From: Stutzerimonas stutzeri
GTDB taxonomy: Bacteria > Pseudomonadota > Gammaproteobacteria > Pseudomonadales > Pseudomonadaceae
Assembly: GCF_024448715.1 (NCBI RefSeq)
Contig: NZ_JAMOHZ010000001.1
Location: forward strand, 372,001-436,000
DNA: 64,000 nucleotides
Direction: 5' to 3'
Shown here: positions 8,669-18,371 of the stretch, in pieces
How the letters are laid out: each line of letters starts with the position of its first letter
Numbering within the stretch: position 1 is the stretch's first letter
Notes under the pieces: generated by a model
The model's input: only the letters and a program-made list of their open reading frames with translations
Told to the model about the DNA's origin: nothing
Database searches by the model: none
Program-made: the position numbers and the translations under genes

Positions 8669-9652
8669 TCAGTTCATCATGTGGGCAAGTTTGCGAGACA
8701 GCAGCTCAACCGAATCCTCGGTGAACAGCAGCAATAGATCGAAATGGATATCGTGGCCTTCCAGGCTGTAGCTGATTTCCACCGCGAGCGTGCTTTTCCA
8801 GCGCTGCCGGTTGAAGCGGATGAGCTCGTCGATCGAAGCATGCTGCCCCAGCACCTGCGGATGCCCTAGGGAAAATACAACGTCGATCTGCTCGGCGATC
8901 CCGCTCAGGCATGCGCTGATCAACAGACTCGACAGATCGAGCAGCATTTCCAGCTCTCGATAATCATCGGTGTGCATCAGGCGCGCCATGTCGGCCACTT
9001 CCGAGTCGTGGAAGATCAGCAATGCCTCACCGGAAATGCCGCCGCCGATATAGCCCTGGCAAACCGCGGTAAGCTTGTCGCCGTGGGCCGCATCCGCGAG
9101 CGCCATATGTAGCTCGCTGGCTTCAAGAATATTCACGTTAGGCACGGGCAGCTGCACGAAGACCCCAAGGACCTTTGCGAGCAACGCCGCCGCACGCCCC
9201 ATCGCGACGTTCACCACCTCGCTAAAGGCATCGCGAAAGACGATTGGCCCTGCTTCCCGCTCGCCGAGCATCGATAATTCGCTGCCCATCAGCCCGAGCC
9301 CGGCCAGCGTCTGCCGCAAATGCATGGGGTCCGCGGGCTTACGGATGAATGCCAGCGCGCCCAGCGCCAGCACGCGTCGTACGGCCTCTTCCTGAATATC
9401 CGCGGATATGACGATGACCTTGCAATCGAGCTGGCCATCACGAATCCCCGCGAGAACCTCATAGCCGTCCATATCCGGCATGGTGAGATCGAGCAACAGC
9501 ACGTCGATGCCGCCCCCACGAATACATTCGAGCGCCTCGCGACCGCTGGCCGCCTGGTAAATGTTCAGCGGCCAGGCAGCCGGAAGCGCACGCAGCAATT
9601 GCTTGCGCGCCAGGCTCGAATCATCGCAAATTAACAGGGAAACGGCAGACAT
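8669..9652 (-). CDS. Response regulator with CheC-like phosphatase domain
   Basis: A 327-residue fusion. The receiver domain (1-125) has the acidic pair D10/D11, phospho-acceptor D55 in LLLDLTMPDMDG and K105 in FIRKP. The remainder resembles CheC/CheX phosphatases: MALADAAHGDKLTAVCQGY is not decisive, but DAFSEVVNVAMGRAAALLAK followed later by EMLLDLSSLLISACLSGIAE is the paired E-x2-N/L-type helix arrangement of the CheC family. The second helix lacks the clear E-x2-N of active CheC, so one phosphatase site may be lost. It probably controls or resets the cyclase encoded immediately downstream. No histidine kinase lies nearby, so the phosphodonor is encoded elsewhere. Confidence 0.88.
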   Translation of the reverse strand: MSAVSLLICDDSSLARKQLLRALPAAWPLNIYQAASGREALECIRGGGIDVLLLDLTMPDMDGYEVLAGIRDGQLDCKVIVISADIQEEAVRRVLALGALAFIRKPADPMHLRQTLAGLGLMGSELSMLGEREAGPIVFRDAFSEVVNVAMGRAAALLAKVLGVFVQLPVPNVNILEASELHMALADAAHGDKLTAVCQGYIGGGISGEALLIFHDSEVADMARLMHTDDYRELEMLLDLSSLLISACLSGIAEQIDVVFSLGHPQVLGQHASIDELIRFNRQRWKSTLAVEISYSLEGHDIHFDLLLLFTEDSVELLSRKLAHMMN

Positions 9653-9803
9653 GCAGCGCTCGCTCAGTTATCCAGGTCCCCAGAACCCGGACAGCTTATC
9701 CCAGCGAGCAAGCGCTGTGGTGGTGGTGCCGAACAAATAGTGGCCTTTTGCCAAAATTTTATCTGAAACGCCCGCAACTTGGGCCGTTGCGGCCTTTGCA
9801 GCT

Positions 9804-10388
9804 TTAGTAGTAGGCGTTATCCCTATTGGTATGGTCCGTCACGTCACGCACACCTTTGAGCTCTGGGATACGCTCTAAAAGAGTCTTTTCTATGCCTTCT
9901 TTGAGCGTCACGTCGGCCTGTCCACAGCCCTGACAACCGCCGCCGAACTGCAACACCGCTACGCCCTCCTCGACCACGTCGATTAGCGTAACTTGCCCAC
10001 CGTGGCTGGCCAGCCCCGGGTTGATTTCAGTTTGCAGGTAATAATTGATGCGCTCATTCAGCGGGCTGTCTTCATTGACCATTGGCACCTTGGCATTCGG
10101 TGCCTTGATGGTCAGCTGACCGCCCATGCGGTCGGTGGCGTAATCGACCAACGCGTCTTCCAGAAAGGGCTCGCTGACGCCATCGATCCAGGCGGTAAAG
10201 TTCTTTAGCGCAATAGCAATGTCGTCCGGCTTTTCTTCGCCGGGCTTACAGTAGGCGATGCAGGTTTCCGCGTAGGGCGTGCCGGGCTGAGTAATGAAGA
10301 CCCGGATGCCGATGCCCGTGGTGTTCTGCTTCTCAAGCAGATCGGCCAGGTAATCGTGTGCAGCTTCGGTAATGGTAATGGCGCTCAT
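9804..10388 (-). CDS. nfuA: Iron-sulfur cluster carrier protein NfuA
   Basis: A 194-residue Fe-S carrier that delivers [4Fe-4S] clusters to client enzymes under stress. The N-terminal half (1-95) is a degenerate A-type carrier (HesB-like) domain with [12 protein letters not shown]; the C-terminal half is the Nfu domain with C152-x2-C155 in [15 protein letters not shown]. This fusion and length are characteristic of gammaproteobacterial NfuA. The ATG at 10388 follows GAGAGGAGTTCCC. The gene is divergent from metH, and a candidate IscR-like site lies 53-77 bases upstream of its start. Confidence 0.97.
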   Translation of the reverse strand: MSAITITEAAHDYLADLLEKQNTTGIGIRVFITQPGTPYAETCIAYCKPGEEKPDDIAIALKNFTAWIDGVSEPFLEDALVDYATDRMGGQLTIKAPNAKVPMVNEDSPLNERINYYLQTEINPGLASHGGQVTLIDVVEEGVAVLQFGGGCQGCGQADVTLKEGIEKTLLERIPELKGVRDVTDHTNRDNAYY

Positions 10389-10440
10389 GGGAACTCCTCT
10401 CAGACATGGAGGCAGTGTACGCCAAGCACTGCTCCGGATA

Positions 10441-10465
10441 AAGTCCTAGTATTTTAGTAGGGATT
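10441..10465 (-). promoter_or_regulatory. Candidate IscR-type operator upstream of nfuA
   Basis: Read on the minus strand the segment contains ACTAAAATACTAGGA, which agrees with the core of the type 1 IscR consensus (ACTAAAAYRYTCRGG) except at two positions; the 5' arm is a poor match. TAAAAT inside it could alternatively be a -10 box of the nfuA promoter. Control of nfuA by IscR is known in proteobacteria, which makes the reading plausible but not proven. Confidence 0.4.
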
Positions 10466-10599
10466 AACGTATTTCCCGGCAATAGACCGCATTGCTGCAC
10501 GAACATGAGTGCACTTCATGTAAAGCCGGGGTGCGATCAAAAAGCATGCAGCTTTGCTATCATTCGTGGTCCTCGCAAACTAGCTTTCAGGTAGTCCCC

Positions 10600-13500
10600 A
10601 TGCTCGACCGCAACGCCCGTCTCCAGGCACTCCAGCAGGCGCTCAAGGAGCGCATCCTGATTCTCGACGGCGGCATGGGAACCATGATCCAGAGCTATAA
10701 ACTGGACGAGTCCGACTACCGCGGCGAACGTTTCGCCGACTGGCCTCAGGATCTAAAGGGCAACAACGACCTGCTGATCCTCACCCGGCCGGACGCCATC
10801 AGCGCCATCGAAAAAGCGTACTTCAACGCCGGCGCCGATATCGTCGAAACCAATACTTTCAACGCTACCCGCGTGTCGCAAGCCGACTATGGCATGGAAG
10901 AACTGGTCTACGAACTGAACGTCGAGGGCGCCCGCCTCGCCCGTCAGGCCGCCGATGCAAAAACGGCCGAAACGCCCGACCGCCCGCGCTTCGTTGCTGG
11001 CGTACTCGGCCCGACCAGCCGTACCTGTTCGCTTTCGCCGGACGTAAACAACCCAGGCTACCGCAACGTCACGTTCGACGAGCTGGTGGAGAATTACACC
11101 GAAGCCACCCGCGGCCTGATCGAAGGTGGCGCGGATATGATTTTGATCGAGACCATCTTCGACACTCTCAACGCGAAAGCCGCCATCTTTGCCGTGCAGG
11201 AGGTCTTCGAAGAGATCGGTTTCGAGCTGCCGATCATGATCTCCGGCACCATCACCGACGCCTCTGGTCGCACGCTGTCCGGCCAGACCACCGAGGCGTT
11301 CTGGAATTCCGTGCGCCACGCCAAGCCGATCTCCGTCGGCTTGAACTGCGCGCTTGGCGCCAAAGAGCTGCGGCCTTATTTGGAAGAACTCTCGAACAAG
11401 GCTGAAACTCATGTATCGGCGCACCCCAATGCCGGCCTGCCAAACGCCTTTGGTGAGTACGATGAAAGCCCGGCGGAAATGGCCTCCGTAGTCGAGGAAT
11501 TTGCGGCTGCGGGCTTCCTCAATATCGTCGGCGGCTGCTGCGGCACCACGCCGGCCCATATCGAGGCGATCGCCAAGGCCGTCGCCCAGTATGCACCGCG
11601 AGCGATTCCTGATATTGCAAAGGCCTGCCGGCTATCCGGCCTCGAGCCCTTCACCATCGATCGCAATTCGTTGTTCGTCAACGTCGGCGAGCGGACCAAC
11701 ATCACCGGCTCCGCGCGTTTTGCCCGCCTGATTCGCGAAGACAATTACACCGAGGCCCTGGAAGTCGCCCTGCAGCAGGTCGAAGCCGGCGCGCAGGTGA
11801 TCGACATCAATATGGACGAGGGCATGCTGGACTCGAAGAAGGCCATGGTGACCTTCCTCAATCTGATCGCCGGGGAGCCAGACATTTCCCGCGTGCCGAT
11901 CATGATCGACTCCTCCAAGTGGGAGGTGATCGAGGCCGGCCTCAAGTGCATCCAGGGCAAGGGCATCGTCAACTCGATTTCCATGAAGGAAGGTGTCGAG
12001 CAGTTCAAGCAGCACGCCAAGCTGTGCAAGCGCTACGGCGCCGCCGTGGTGGTGATGGCGTTCGACGAGGCCGGCCAGGCCGATACCGCCGCGCGCAAGC
12101 GTGAAATCTGCCAGCGTTCCTACGACATCTTGGTCAATGACGTGGGCTTCCCGCCAGAAGACATCATCTTCGACCCGAACATCTTCGCCATCGCCACCGG
12201 AATCGATGAGCACAACAACTACGCCGTGGACTTCATCGAAGCCTGCGCCTACATCCGCGATAACCTCCCCTACGCCCTGACCTCGGGCGGCGTGTCCAAC
12301 GTGTCGTTTTCGTTCCGCGGCAACAATCCGGTGCGCGAGGCGATCCACTCGGTCTTTCTCTACTACGCCATCCAAAACGGCCTGACGATGGGCATCGTCA
12401 ACGCCGGACAGCTGGAGATTTACGACGAGATTCCAAAGAAACTGCGCGATGCCGTCGAGAACGTGGTACTCAACCGCACGACCGGCGGCACCGAAGCGCT
12501 GCTGGCGATCGCCGATGATTTCAGGGGCGACGGCAGCGTCAAGGAAGCGGAAACCGAGGAGTGGCGCGGTTTCACCGTCGAGAAACGGCTGGAACATGCA
12601 CTGGTCAAGGGCATCACTACCCATATCGTTCAAGATACCGAAGAATTCCGTCTGCAATGCGCGCGCCCCATCGAGGTCATCGAAGGCCCGCTGATGGCCG
12701 GCATGAACGTGGTCGGCGATCTGTTCGGCTCGGGCAAGATGTTCCTGCCGCAGGTGGTCAAGTCAGCCCGCGTGATGAAGCAGGCCGTGGCGCACCTGAT
12801 TCCCTTCATCGAAGCCGAAAAAGGCGACAAGCCAGAAGCCAAGGGCAAGATTCTCATGGCCACGGTCAAGGGCGACGTTCACGACATCGGCAAGAATATC
12901 GTTGGCGTGGTGCTCGGCTGCAACGGCTATGACGTAGTGGACATGGGTGTCATGGTCCCGGCAGAAAAGATCCTGCAGACGGCCATCGCCGAAAAATGCG
13001 ACATCATCGGTCTGTCCGGTCTGATTACCCCATCGCTGGACGAAATGGTCCACGTCGCCCGTGAGATGCAGCGCCAGGATTTCCACCTGCCATTGATGAT
13101 CGGTGGAGCCACCACATCCAAGGCGCACACCGCGGTGAAGATCGATCCGCATTACAAGAACGACGCGGTGGTCTACGTCACCGACGCCTCGCGCGCGGTG
13201 GGCGTGGCGACCACGCTACTGTCGAAAGAACTGAAGCCGGCCTTCGCCCAAAAAACCCGCGAAGAGTACGCAATCATCCGCGAGCGCACCGCAAACCGCA
13301 GCGCCCGCACCGAACGCCTGACTTACGCCGAAGCCATCGCCGTCAAACCCAAATTCGACTGGGCCGAGTATTCGCCGGTCAAACCAACCTTCACCGGCCG
13401 CAAGGTGCTGGAAGACATCGATCTGCGCACTCTGGTCGATTACATCGACTGGACGCCGTTCTTCATCGCTTGGGATCTGGCTGGCAAATACCCACGCATT

Positions 13501-14292
13501 CTTGAAGACGAAATCGTCGGTGAAGCCGCCATTGCGCTATTCCAGGACGCGCAGGCCATGCTGACCAAGCTGGTCGATGAAAAACTGATCAAGGCGCGTG
13601 CCGTGTTCGGGTTCTGGCCGGCAAATCAGATCGACGAAGATGACTTGGAGGTTTACGGCGACAATGGCGAGCCACTAGCCAAGCTGCACCACCTTCGCCA
13701 ACAGACCGTTAAAACCGATGGTAAGCCGAACTTCTCCCTGGCCGATTTCGTTGCGCCAAAGGACACCGGTGTGACCGACTATGTGGGCGGCTTCATCACC
13801 ACCGCAGGCATCGGCGCCGAAGAAGTCGCTAAGGCCTACCAGGACGCCGGTGACGACTACAACTCGATCATGGTGAAAGCGCTCGCCGACCGCCTTGCCG
13901 AAGCCTGCGCTGAATGGCTACACCAGCAGGTGCGCAAGAACTGGTGGGGCTATGACCCGGAAGAGCAACTGAGTAATGAAGAGCTGATCAAGGAGCAATA
14001 CAAGGGCATCCGCCCTGCTCCCGGCTACCCGGCCTGCCCCGATCACACCGAAAAAGCCACACTGTTCAAGCTGCTCGATGCGGACGGTGCGAGCCAAGTC
14101 ACCCTGACCGAGCACTACGCCATGCTCCCCACTGCCGCCGTCAGCGGCTGGTACTTCGCCCATCCGCAGGCGCAATACTTCGCGGTCGGCAAGATCGACA
14201 AAGATCAGGCCGAGAGCTATAGCAAGCGCAAGGGTCAGGAACTGGCTGTGACCGAACGCTGGCTGATGCCTAACCTGGGTTATGACAACTAA
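10600..14292 (+). CDS. metH: Cobalamin-dependent methionine synthase MetH
   Basis: A 1230-residue four-module enzyme that transfers a methyl group from methyltetrahydrofolate to homocysteine through B12. Homocysteine domain with zinc ligands C250, C313 and C314 ([14 protein letters not shown]); pterin-binding domain (about 345-620; [12 protein letters not shown]); B12 cap and binding domain with the cobalt-ligating H761 in DVHDIGKN; C-terminal SAM-dependent activation domain ending with the [12 protein letters not shown] and SGWYFAHP motifs. Length is normal. I chose the ATG at 10600 because [12 protein letters not shown] begins the known family start; an open frame extends upstream to 10492 without family-like residues. 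I see no B12 or SAH riboswitch consensus in the 210-base leader. Confidence 0.98.
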   Translation: MLDRNARLQALQQALKERILILDGGMGTMIQSYKLDESDYRGERFADWPQDLKGNNDLLILTRPDAISAIEKAYFNAGADIVETNTFNATRVSQADYGMEELVYELNVEGARLARQAADAKTAETPDRPRFVAGVLGPTSRTCSLSPDVNNPGYRNVTFDELVENYTEATRGLIEGGADMILIETIFDTLNAKAAIFAVQEVFEEIGFELPIMISGTITDASGRTLSGQTTEAFWNSVRHAKPISVGLNCALGAKELRPYLEELSNKAETHVSAHPNAGLPNAFGEYDESPAEMASVVEEFAAAGFLNIVGGCCGTTPAHIEAIAKAVAQYAPRAIPDIAKACRLSGLEPFTIDRNSLFVNVGERTNITGSARFARLIREDNYTEALEVALQQVEAGAQVIDINMDEGMLDSKKAMVTFLNLIAGEPDISRVPIMIDSSKWEVIEAGLKCIQGKGIVNSISMKEGVEQFKQHAKLCKRYGAAVVVMAFDEAGQADTAARKREICQRSYDILVNDVGFPPEDIIFDPNIFAIATGIDEHNNYAVDFIEACAYIRDNLPYALTSGGVSNVSFSFRGNNPVREAIHSVFLYYAIQNGLTMGIVNAGQLEIYDEIPKKLRDAVENVVLNRTTGGTEALLAIADDFRGDGSVKEAETEEWRGFTVEKRLEHALVKGITTHIVQDTEEFRLQCARPIEVIEGPLMAGMNVVGDLFGSGKMFLPQVVKSARVMKQAVAHLIPFIEAEKGDKPEAKGKILMATVKGDVHDIGKNIVGVVLGCNGYDVVDMGVMVPAEKILQTAIAEKCDIIGLSGLITPSLDEMVHVAREMQRQDFHLPLMIGGATTSKAHTAVKIDPHYKNDAVVYVTDASRAVGVATTLLSKELKPAFAQKTREEYAIIRERTANRSARTERLTYAEAIAVKPKFDWAEYSPVKPTFTGRKVLEDIDLRTLVDYIDWTPFFIAWDLAGKYPRILEDEIVGEAAIALFQDAQAMLTKLVDEKLIKARAVFGFWPANQIDEDDLEVYGDNGEPLAKLHHLRQQTVKTDGKPNFSLADFVAPKDTGVTDYVGGFITTAGIGAEEVAKAYQDAGDDYNSIMVKALADRLAEACAEWLHQQVRKNWWGYDPEEQLSNEELIKEQYKGIRPAPGYPACPDHTEKATLFKLLDADGASQVTLTEHYAMLPTAAVSGWYFAHPQAQYFAVGKIDKDQAESYSKRKGQELAVTERWLMPNLGYDN

Positions 14293-14437
14293 CGCAGCGA
14301 TGCGAGCTTTTGGGAGCAGAAGTAGCGCTTGAGTCTTGCCCATGAAAGCGTATATCGACGGGGCATTTTGCCCTGTTATGCGCGATTAGCAGGGCACTCC
14401 AACCATACTTATCTTTTCGATTAGGTACACACCAATC

Positions 14438-14770
14438 ATGCCCGCCGCTCCCCTTTACCTGCTCGACCAGCTCGAAACTGCCGACATGCTCGAAATCGAT
14501 GGGCTGCATGCCTTCGAATTCAGCCTGAACGACGAACTTCTGGATCGCGCCGAAGCAGCCGCGCTCGCCGACGAATCCTTTTCCAGCGAAGAAGTAGTGC
14601 TGCAAATCGAGTCGTTGGACGGGCGTGAACGGCGACGGTGGCAGTTCAGCTACAACGCTGTGATGGAAGCGCGATACAGCGCCGAAGACGACAGCTGGAC
14701 GCTGGGCGATCCGCCTCAGCATCGCCTTAGATGCATGGGCGCAGTTAGCGCTTGCACCGAAGACGAATAA
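14438..14770 (+). CDS. Small conserved protein beside metH (DUF5629-like)
   Basis: A 110-residue acidic soluble protein, no signal peptide. It begins with a leader (PLYLLDQLETADMLEIDGLH) followed by an alpha/beta region with FEFSLNDELL and RRRWQFSYNAVMEARYS. I recall a Pseudomonas family annotated DUF5629 at the same place next to metH, and the sequence agrees with that recollection, but the assignment is unverified and no function is known. It lies 145 bases downstream of metH on the same strand and could be read through from it. The start has only a distant AGGT upstream. Confidence 0.75.
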   Translation: MPAAPLYLLDQLETADMLEIDGLHAFEFSLNDELLDRAEAAALADESFSSEEVVLQIESLDGRERRRWQFSYNAVMEARYSAEDDSWTLGDPPQHRLRCMGAVSACTEDE

Positions 14771-14842
14771 TTCCATCCGCCTGATCGAGCATGCCAGGCA
14801 CCAATGCACTTACACGATTCCCACCTCTAACAGGAGGTTTCA

Positions 14843-15736
14843 TTGAGCCTGACAAGACGTTGCTTCCTCTCGGCGACGGCCAGCCTCGCCGTCGGCAGCG
14901 TTTGCGCGGCTAGTCCGTTGAATGGCAATACAAGCGATGCATCCCAAGATAGCTTCATCCGTAAGGTGATCCAGCTAGAAGCCAGACTCGGTGCACGCAT
15001 CGGTGCGGTGGTTAGAAGTCCGCAAATAAATTTACATTGGGCGCATCGGGCCGATGAGCGTTTTCCCATGTGCAGCACTTTCAAACTGCTCGCCTCCGGC
15101 GCATTGCTGGCTCGAGTAGATAGGGGGCAGGAACGGCTCGATCATGTTGTCCGCTTTGAGCTGGCCGATGTAGTCGACTATTCACCGATCACGCAAAGCC
15201 AGGCCGACGGCAACGGAATGACCCTCGCCCAGCTGTGCGAAGCTGCGCTGACCCACAGCGACAATACGGCGGGCAATCTCATACTCGAGCACGTCGGTGG
15301 CCCAGTCGGGGTTACCGAATTTGCCCGGACACTCGGCGACAAAATGACCCGGCTCGATCGCTGGGAAACCGAGCTCAACGAAGCGACGCCCGGCGATCCG
15401 CGAGACACCACGACGCCAGACGCCATGTCGCACTGCATGGATGCCTTATTGTTCGGCGAGGCCCTTTCCGCGTCGTCACAGCAGCGGCTAAGCGATTGGC
15501 TGATTGCCAACAAGACAGGCGATGCCAAGCTGCGGGCCGGTATGCCAGCCAGCTGGCGGATCGGCGACAAGACGGGAGGCGGCAATCACGGCACCATGAA
15601 CGACGTGGCCGTTATCTGGCCGCCGGGGCGGGAACCCTTAATTGTCAGCATCTACATGACCGAGACGGCCGCCTCGTTCGACGACCGCAACGCAGCGTTT
15701 GCCGAACTGGGCAGGACACTCTGCGAATTGGTGTGA
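14843..15736 (+). CDS. Class A beta-lactamase with Tat-type signal
   Basis: A 297-residue serine beta-lactamase. All class A motifs are intact: S78-T-F-K81 (Ambler S70-x-x-K73), S139-D-N (SDN loop), E175 in WETELNE (E166, omega loop) and K243-T-G (KTG). The residue before the catalytic Ser is Cys, as in KPC/SME/L2-like enzymes, but position 238 is Gly, so the carbapenemase disulfide is absent. The leader has a twin-arginine motif (LTRRCFLSA) and an AxA-type cleavage region near residue 23, suggesting Tat export. Translation starts with TTG; AGGAGG five bases upstream is the strongest ribosome-binding site in this region. No ampR-like regulator is adjacent. Substrate range cannot be read from sequence alone. 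Confidence 0.95.
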   Translation: MSLTRRCFLSATASLAVGSVCAASPLNGNTSDASQDSFIRKVIQLEARLGARIGAVVRSPQINLHWAHRADERFPMCSTFKLLASGALLARVDRGQERLDHVVRFELADVVDYSPITQSQADGNGMTLAQLCEAALTHSDNTAGNLILEHVGGPVGVTEFARTLGDKMTRLDRWETELNEATPGDPRDTTTPDAMSHCMDALLFGEALSASSQQRLSDWLIANKTGDAKLRAGMPASWRIGDKTGGGNHGTMNDVAVIWPPGREPLIVSIYMTETAASFDDRNAAFAELGRTLCELV

Positions 15737-15808
15737 GCCGGTACATGCCGGTGTTGCGAGCCGACTCAACTAACGTTGCGGTATTCCATCACAGAGCGAA
15801 GGCAAATC

Positions 15809-16267
15809 ATGCAACCTGAAATTCTGCGAGCCGAAGTCGCCGAGGTAAGCGGCATTGCCCCGTTATTCAATGCTTATCGGATGTTCTATGGCCAGCCGTC
15901 CGATCTCGCATTGGCCAACATCTTTCTCGCCGAACGCATCCGTAATGACGAGTCGGTGATTTTCTATGCGCGGGACGCCGCAGGAACCTACCTGGGCTTC
16001 ACTCAGCTTTACCCCATCTTCTCGTCCATTTCTGCGCAGCGCTCGTGGATATTGAATGACCTCTACGTCGCCGAAAGCGCCCGAGGCCGAGGCATCGGAC
16101 GGATGTTAATGAACCGCGCCAGCGAGCATGCAATGGCGACCGACGCCGTGGGTCTAGCGCTGGAGACGGCAAAGACCAACACCGGCGCACAGCATCTATA
16201 CGAGTCGCTGGGGTATGTCAGGGATAACGAGTTCTACAGCTATTTTCTCAGCCTGAGCGGGGGTTGA
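15809..16267 (+). CDS. GNAT family N-acetyltransferase
   Basis: A 152-residue acetyl-CoA-dependent acyltransferase. The GNAT core is clear: WILNDLYVAESARGRGIGRM contains the strand followed by the acetyl-CoA pyrophosphate loop (RGRGIG), and the later GLALETAKTNTGAQHLYESL region carries the motif B helix with LYESLGY. The acceptor is unknown; many relatives act on small amines or protein N-termini. The ATG at 15809 follows GAAGG; a longer frame from 15776 adds 11 unrelated residues. It lies 72 bases after the beta-lactamase and ends five bases from the stop of a convergent transporter gene. Confidence 0.88.
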   Translation: MQPEILRAEVAEVSGIAPLFNAYRMFYGQPSDLALANIFLAERIRNDESVIFYARDAAGTYLGFTQLYPIFSSISAQRSWILNDLYVAESARGRGIGRMLMNRASEHAMATDAVGLALETAKTNTGAQHLYESLGYVRDNEFYSYFLSLSGG

Positions 16268-16272
16268 TTCGG

Positions 16273-17181
16273 TCAGTCATGATTCGCGCCGTGCCGCAGC
16301 AACAGAGCGATGGCAAGCATTACCAGCAGACTTCCCGGTAGCCAATGCCAACCGATTCGTTGCGGATGCTCGATAAATAGCAACACCATCGACACGAAAG
16401 GCACCAGATAGCTATAAGCGGTTACCGCGCCAGGCGTCAGCACTGCCGTGGCCCGCTGCTGCAGGAAGAACGTCATGCCGCTTGAGAAGACGCCGAGGTA
16501 GATCACCAGTGCCGCGTCGCTCAGATTCATCTTTGTGAGCCCGGCAGGCTCCTCCAAGATCAGCCCCAATATGCCAATCAGAACGGCGCCTGCGAGCAGA
16601 CTCCAAAAGGTCCGCAACCCGGCCTGCTGAGCAAGTACGCCACGATGCAGGCCCCATTTACTCAGCACCGGATATAGCGCCGAGGCGATGCAGCCGAAGA
16701 AAAATGCCAGCTCTCCAAAGCCGAGCTTGAGTTCCGCGAAGTTTCCATTGCTTTCAGCAAGAGCCAGGCCCAGCGCGCCGAACGCGCCCAACGCCAGTAT
16801 CGCCAGCAGCCGCCCCTCAGGCCGCTCCACGCCCAAGCCGCGACCGATGCAGTAGGCCAGTAGCGGTACGCTGACGAATAGCGTGGCCATCGACAACGCG
16901 CTGATACGATGCGCAGCCCAGAACATGGTGCCGAAGAAGCCAGCTAGGCTCAGCCCCATCAAGGCATACAGCAGCAGCCCCGACAGGCTCGGCCAACACT
17001 CGTCATTGCGCCAGAGCATTGGAAGCAGTGCCAGTGCGGCAATGCTGAAGCGGATGGCTGTAAGCAATAACGGTGGTAAACCTTCACTCATCAGGCCCAC
17101 CGCAGGAAACGACAGGCCCACAAACAATGCCCACAACAGCATGCCCAGGTGCGCATGCGTGCGACGCTTAGCTTCAGTCAT
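16273..17181 (-). CDS. EamA/DMT-family permease
   Basis: A 302-residue inner-membrane transporter of the drug/metabolite superfamily. About ten hydrophobic segments are visible in two repeated halves of five, each an EamA domain (first half begins HLGMLLWALFVGLSFPAVG; second half after LGFGELAFFFGCIASALYPV). The substrate is unknown; family members export amino acids, metabolites or dyes. Translation likely begins at the ATG at 17181, which overlaps the stop region of the marR-type gene by eight bases (AAGGA at a suitable distance); a start at 17196 is less likely. The overlap implies coupled translation with the upstream regulator. Confidence 0.9.
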   Translation of the reverse strand: MTEAKRRTHAHLGMLLWALFVGLSFPAVGLMSEGLPPLLLTAIRFSIAALALLPMLWRNDECWPSLSGLLLYALMGLSLAGFFGTMFWAAHRISALSMATLFVSVPLLAYCIGRGLGVERPEGRLLAILALGAFGALGLALAESNGNFAELKLGFGELAFFFGCIASALYPVLSKWGLHRGVLAQQAGLRTFWSLLAGAVLIGILGLILEEPAGLTKMNLSDAALVIYLGVFSSGMTFFLQQRATAVLTPGAVTAYSYLVPFVSMVLLFIEHPQRIGWHWLPGSLLVMLAIALLLRHGANHD

Positions 17182-17689
17182 CGTTTTTTCCTTCAAGCGA
17201 CAGCAGGAGCGTGCGCAATGCGCCCGCTAATGCCTGTTTTTGTTGCGCATCGAGAGGGGTTTGCAGCTGATGTAGGGTCGCCACGTATTCGTTGAGGCAC
17301 CTGAGCAAAACCGTCTGCCCTTCGTCACTCAAGCGAATCAGCAGGCTCCGACGATCTTCGGGATTGGCTACGCGCTGGATCAGTCCAGCCGCTTCGAGCC
17401 GGTCGAGACGATTGGTCATCGCGCCCGAGCTGAGCACCGCGGCGTGGCGTAGGGCGTTCGGCGTCAATCCCCGAGGCTCACCGCTGCGGTAAAGCGTGGC
17501 GAGCAGATCGAACTCGCCGTCGTGCAGCCCGTGTTTGCGAAAGACCGTCGCCACACTGCGGTTGAGATATTTGGAGAGACGATACACACGCGTGAATACC
17601 GCCATCGGCGATACATCGCATTCTGGAAGCAGGTTGTGCCATTGAGCGAGCACGCCATCGACGTGGTCGCCTGGGACGGGCTTCTGCAT
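17174..17689 (-). CDS. MarR-family transcriptional regulator
   Basis: A 171-residue winged-helix regulator. The helix-turn-helix and wing are seen in LTPNALRHAAVLSSGAMTNR, DRLEAAGLIQR and NPEDRRSLLIRLSDEG, the classical MarR signature. N- and C-terminal helices provide dimerisation. The start at 17689 has GGAG six bases upstream; nine extra codons are open before it. It overlaps the EamA transporter gene, so it most likely controls that transporter and itself, in the usual ligand-relieved repression arrangement; the ligand is unknown. Confidence 0.93.
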   Translation of the reverse strand: MQKPVPGDHVDGVLAQWHNLLPECDVSPMAVFTRVYRLSKYLNRSVATVFRKHGLHDGEFDLLATLYRSGEPRGLTPNALRHAAVLSSGAMTNRLDRLEAAGLIQRVANPEDRRSLLIRLSDEGQTVLLRCLNEYVATLHQLQTPLDAQQKQALAGALRTLLLSLEGKNDD

Positions 17690-17845
17690 AGTTAGCTCCA
17701 GCAAAAGAATCTTCACGTAAAGCTAAATAGACGCAAGCATGAACGCAAGCGTCAATGCAGCGAACAATGCGCGGCCCGACGAGCGACATTCCGTCAGGCA
17801 CGGAAAGTCCCAGCGCACCTGGGCCGCACAGCAGAGTTATGCGGG

Positions 17846-18148
17846 TTATCTCAGCTCGGACGGCGAGTTACGAACGATTTTGATCGAGTGCGTGAGGGTT
17901 GGCTTACGAGTAACGCTGACCGCTTTGCGCGTCACGGTATCGATGGTGATATTCCAGAAGCCGGTGTTGGGTACTTTGATTTTCGCTGGGAACTTGTCAA
18001 AGGCTCCGCCGTGGTAGGCGTGGCGACCGCCATTCTTGAAGCTGCGGAAATTCTTGTCGTTCATCAGACGAATGTTGCACGGCTGCGAGCATTCGATGAT
18101 CACGAAGTCATCTTCGTTGAGGTGTTCGCGCTGGTGAATGAACTTCAT
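17846..18148 (-). CDS. DUF1883 domain protein
   Basis: A 100-residue soluble protein matching the DUF1883 pattern from start to end: MKFIHQREHLNEDDFVIIEC, CNIRLMNDKNFRSFKNGG, AFDKFPAKIKVP and WNITIDTV, closing with VSVTRKPTLTHSIKIVR. The predicted all-beta fold resembles small binding domains; function is not established. In other bacteria the domain is also found fused to TIR-like or signalling domains, which I do not see here. The ATG at 18148 has GGAG eight bases upstream. It is isolated, with about 157 bases to the MarR gene and 223 to the divergent MFS gene. Confidence 0.85.
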   Translation of the reverse strand: MKFIHQREHLNEDDFVIIECSQPCNIRLMNDKNFRSFKNGGRHAYHGGAFDKFPAKIKVPNTGFWNITIDTVTRKAVSVTRKPTLTHSIKIVRNSPSELR

Positions 18149-18371
18149 GTACCGCTCCGGGCCGCGTTTCTGGCAAAAGCCGAAGATTACCATGGGCGTG
18201 CTTGCGGCTGAATGTGCCGAACTGGCTGAGATGCGCGGGCGTTACCTTCTCTGCCGCGGTTCTAACCGCAATCGGCTTTCCCTCTCGTTCTTTGACACAA
18301 TGATCGCTGCATAAATCGGCTGTGATACACAGCGCCACGCCTTTACTCCTGCTGATCAAGGACACTCGTGC

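Noticed and set aside
10466-10599. Possible B12 or SAH riboswitch in the metH leader
   Set aside because: No B12-box or SAH-riboswitch core sequence is seen in the leader; only the divergent promoter region is supported.
11632-12657. 341-codon minus-strand open frame inside metH
   Set aside because: Antisense to conserved metH pterin-domain codons; same GC-codon effect.
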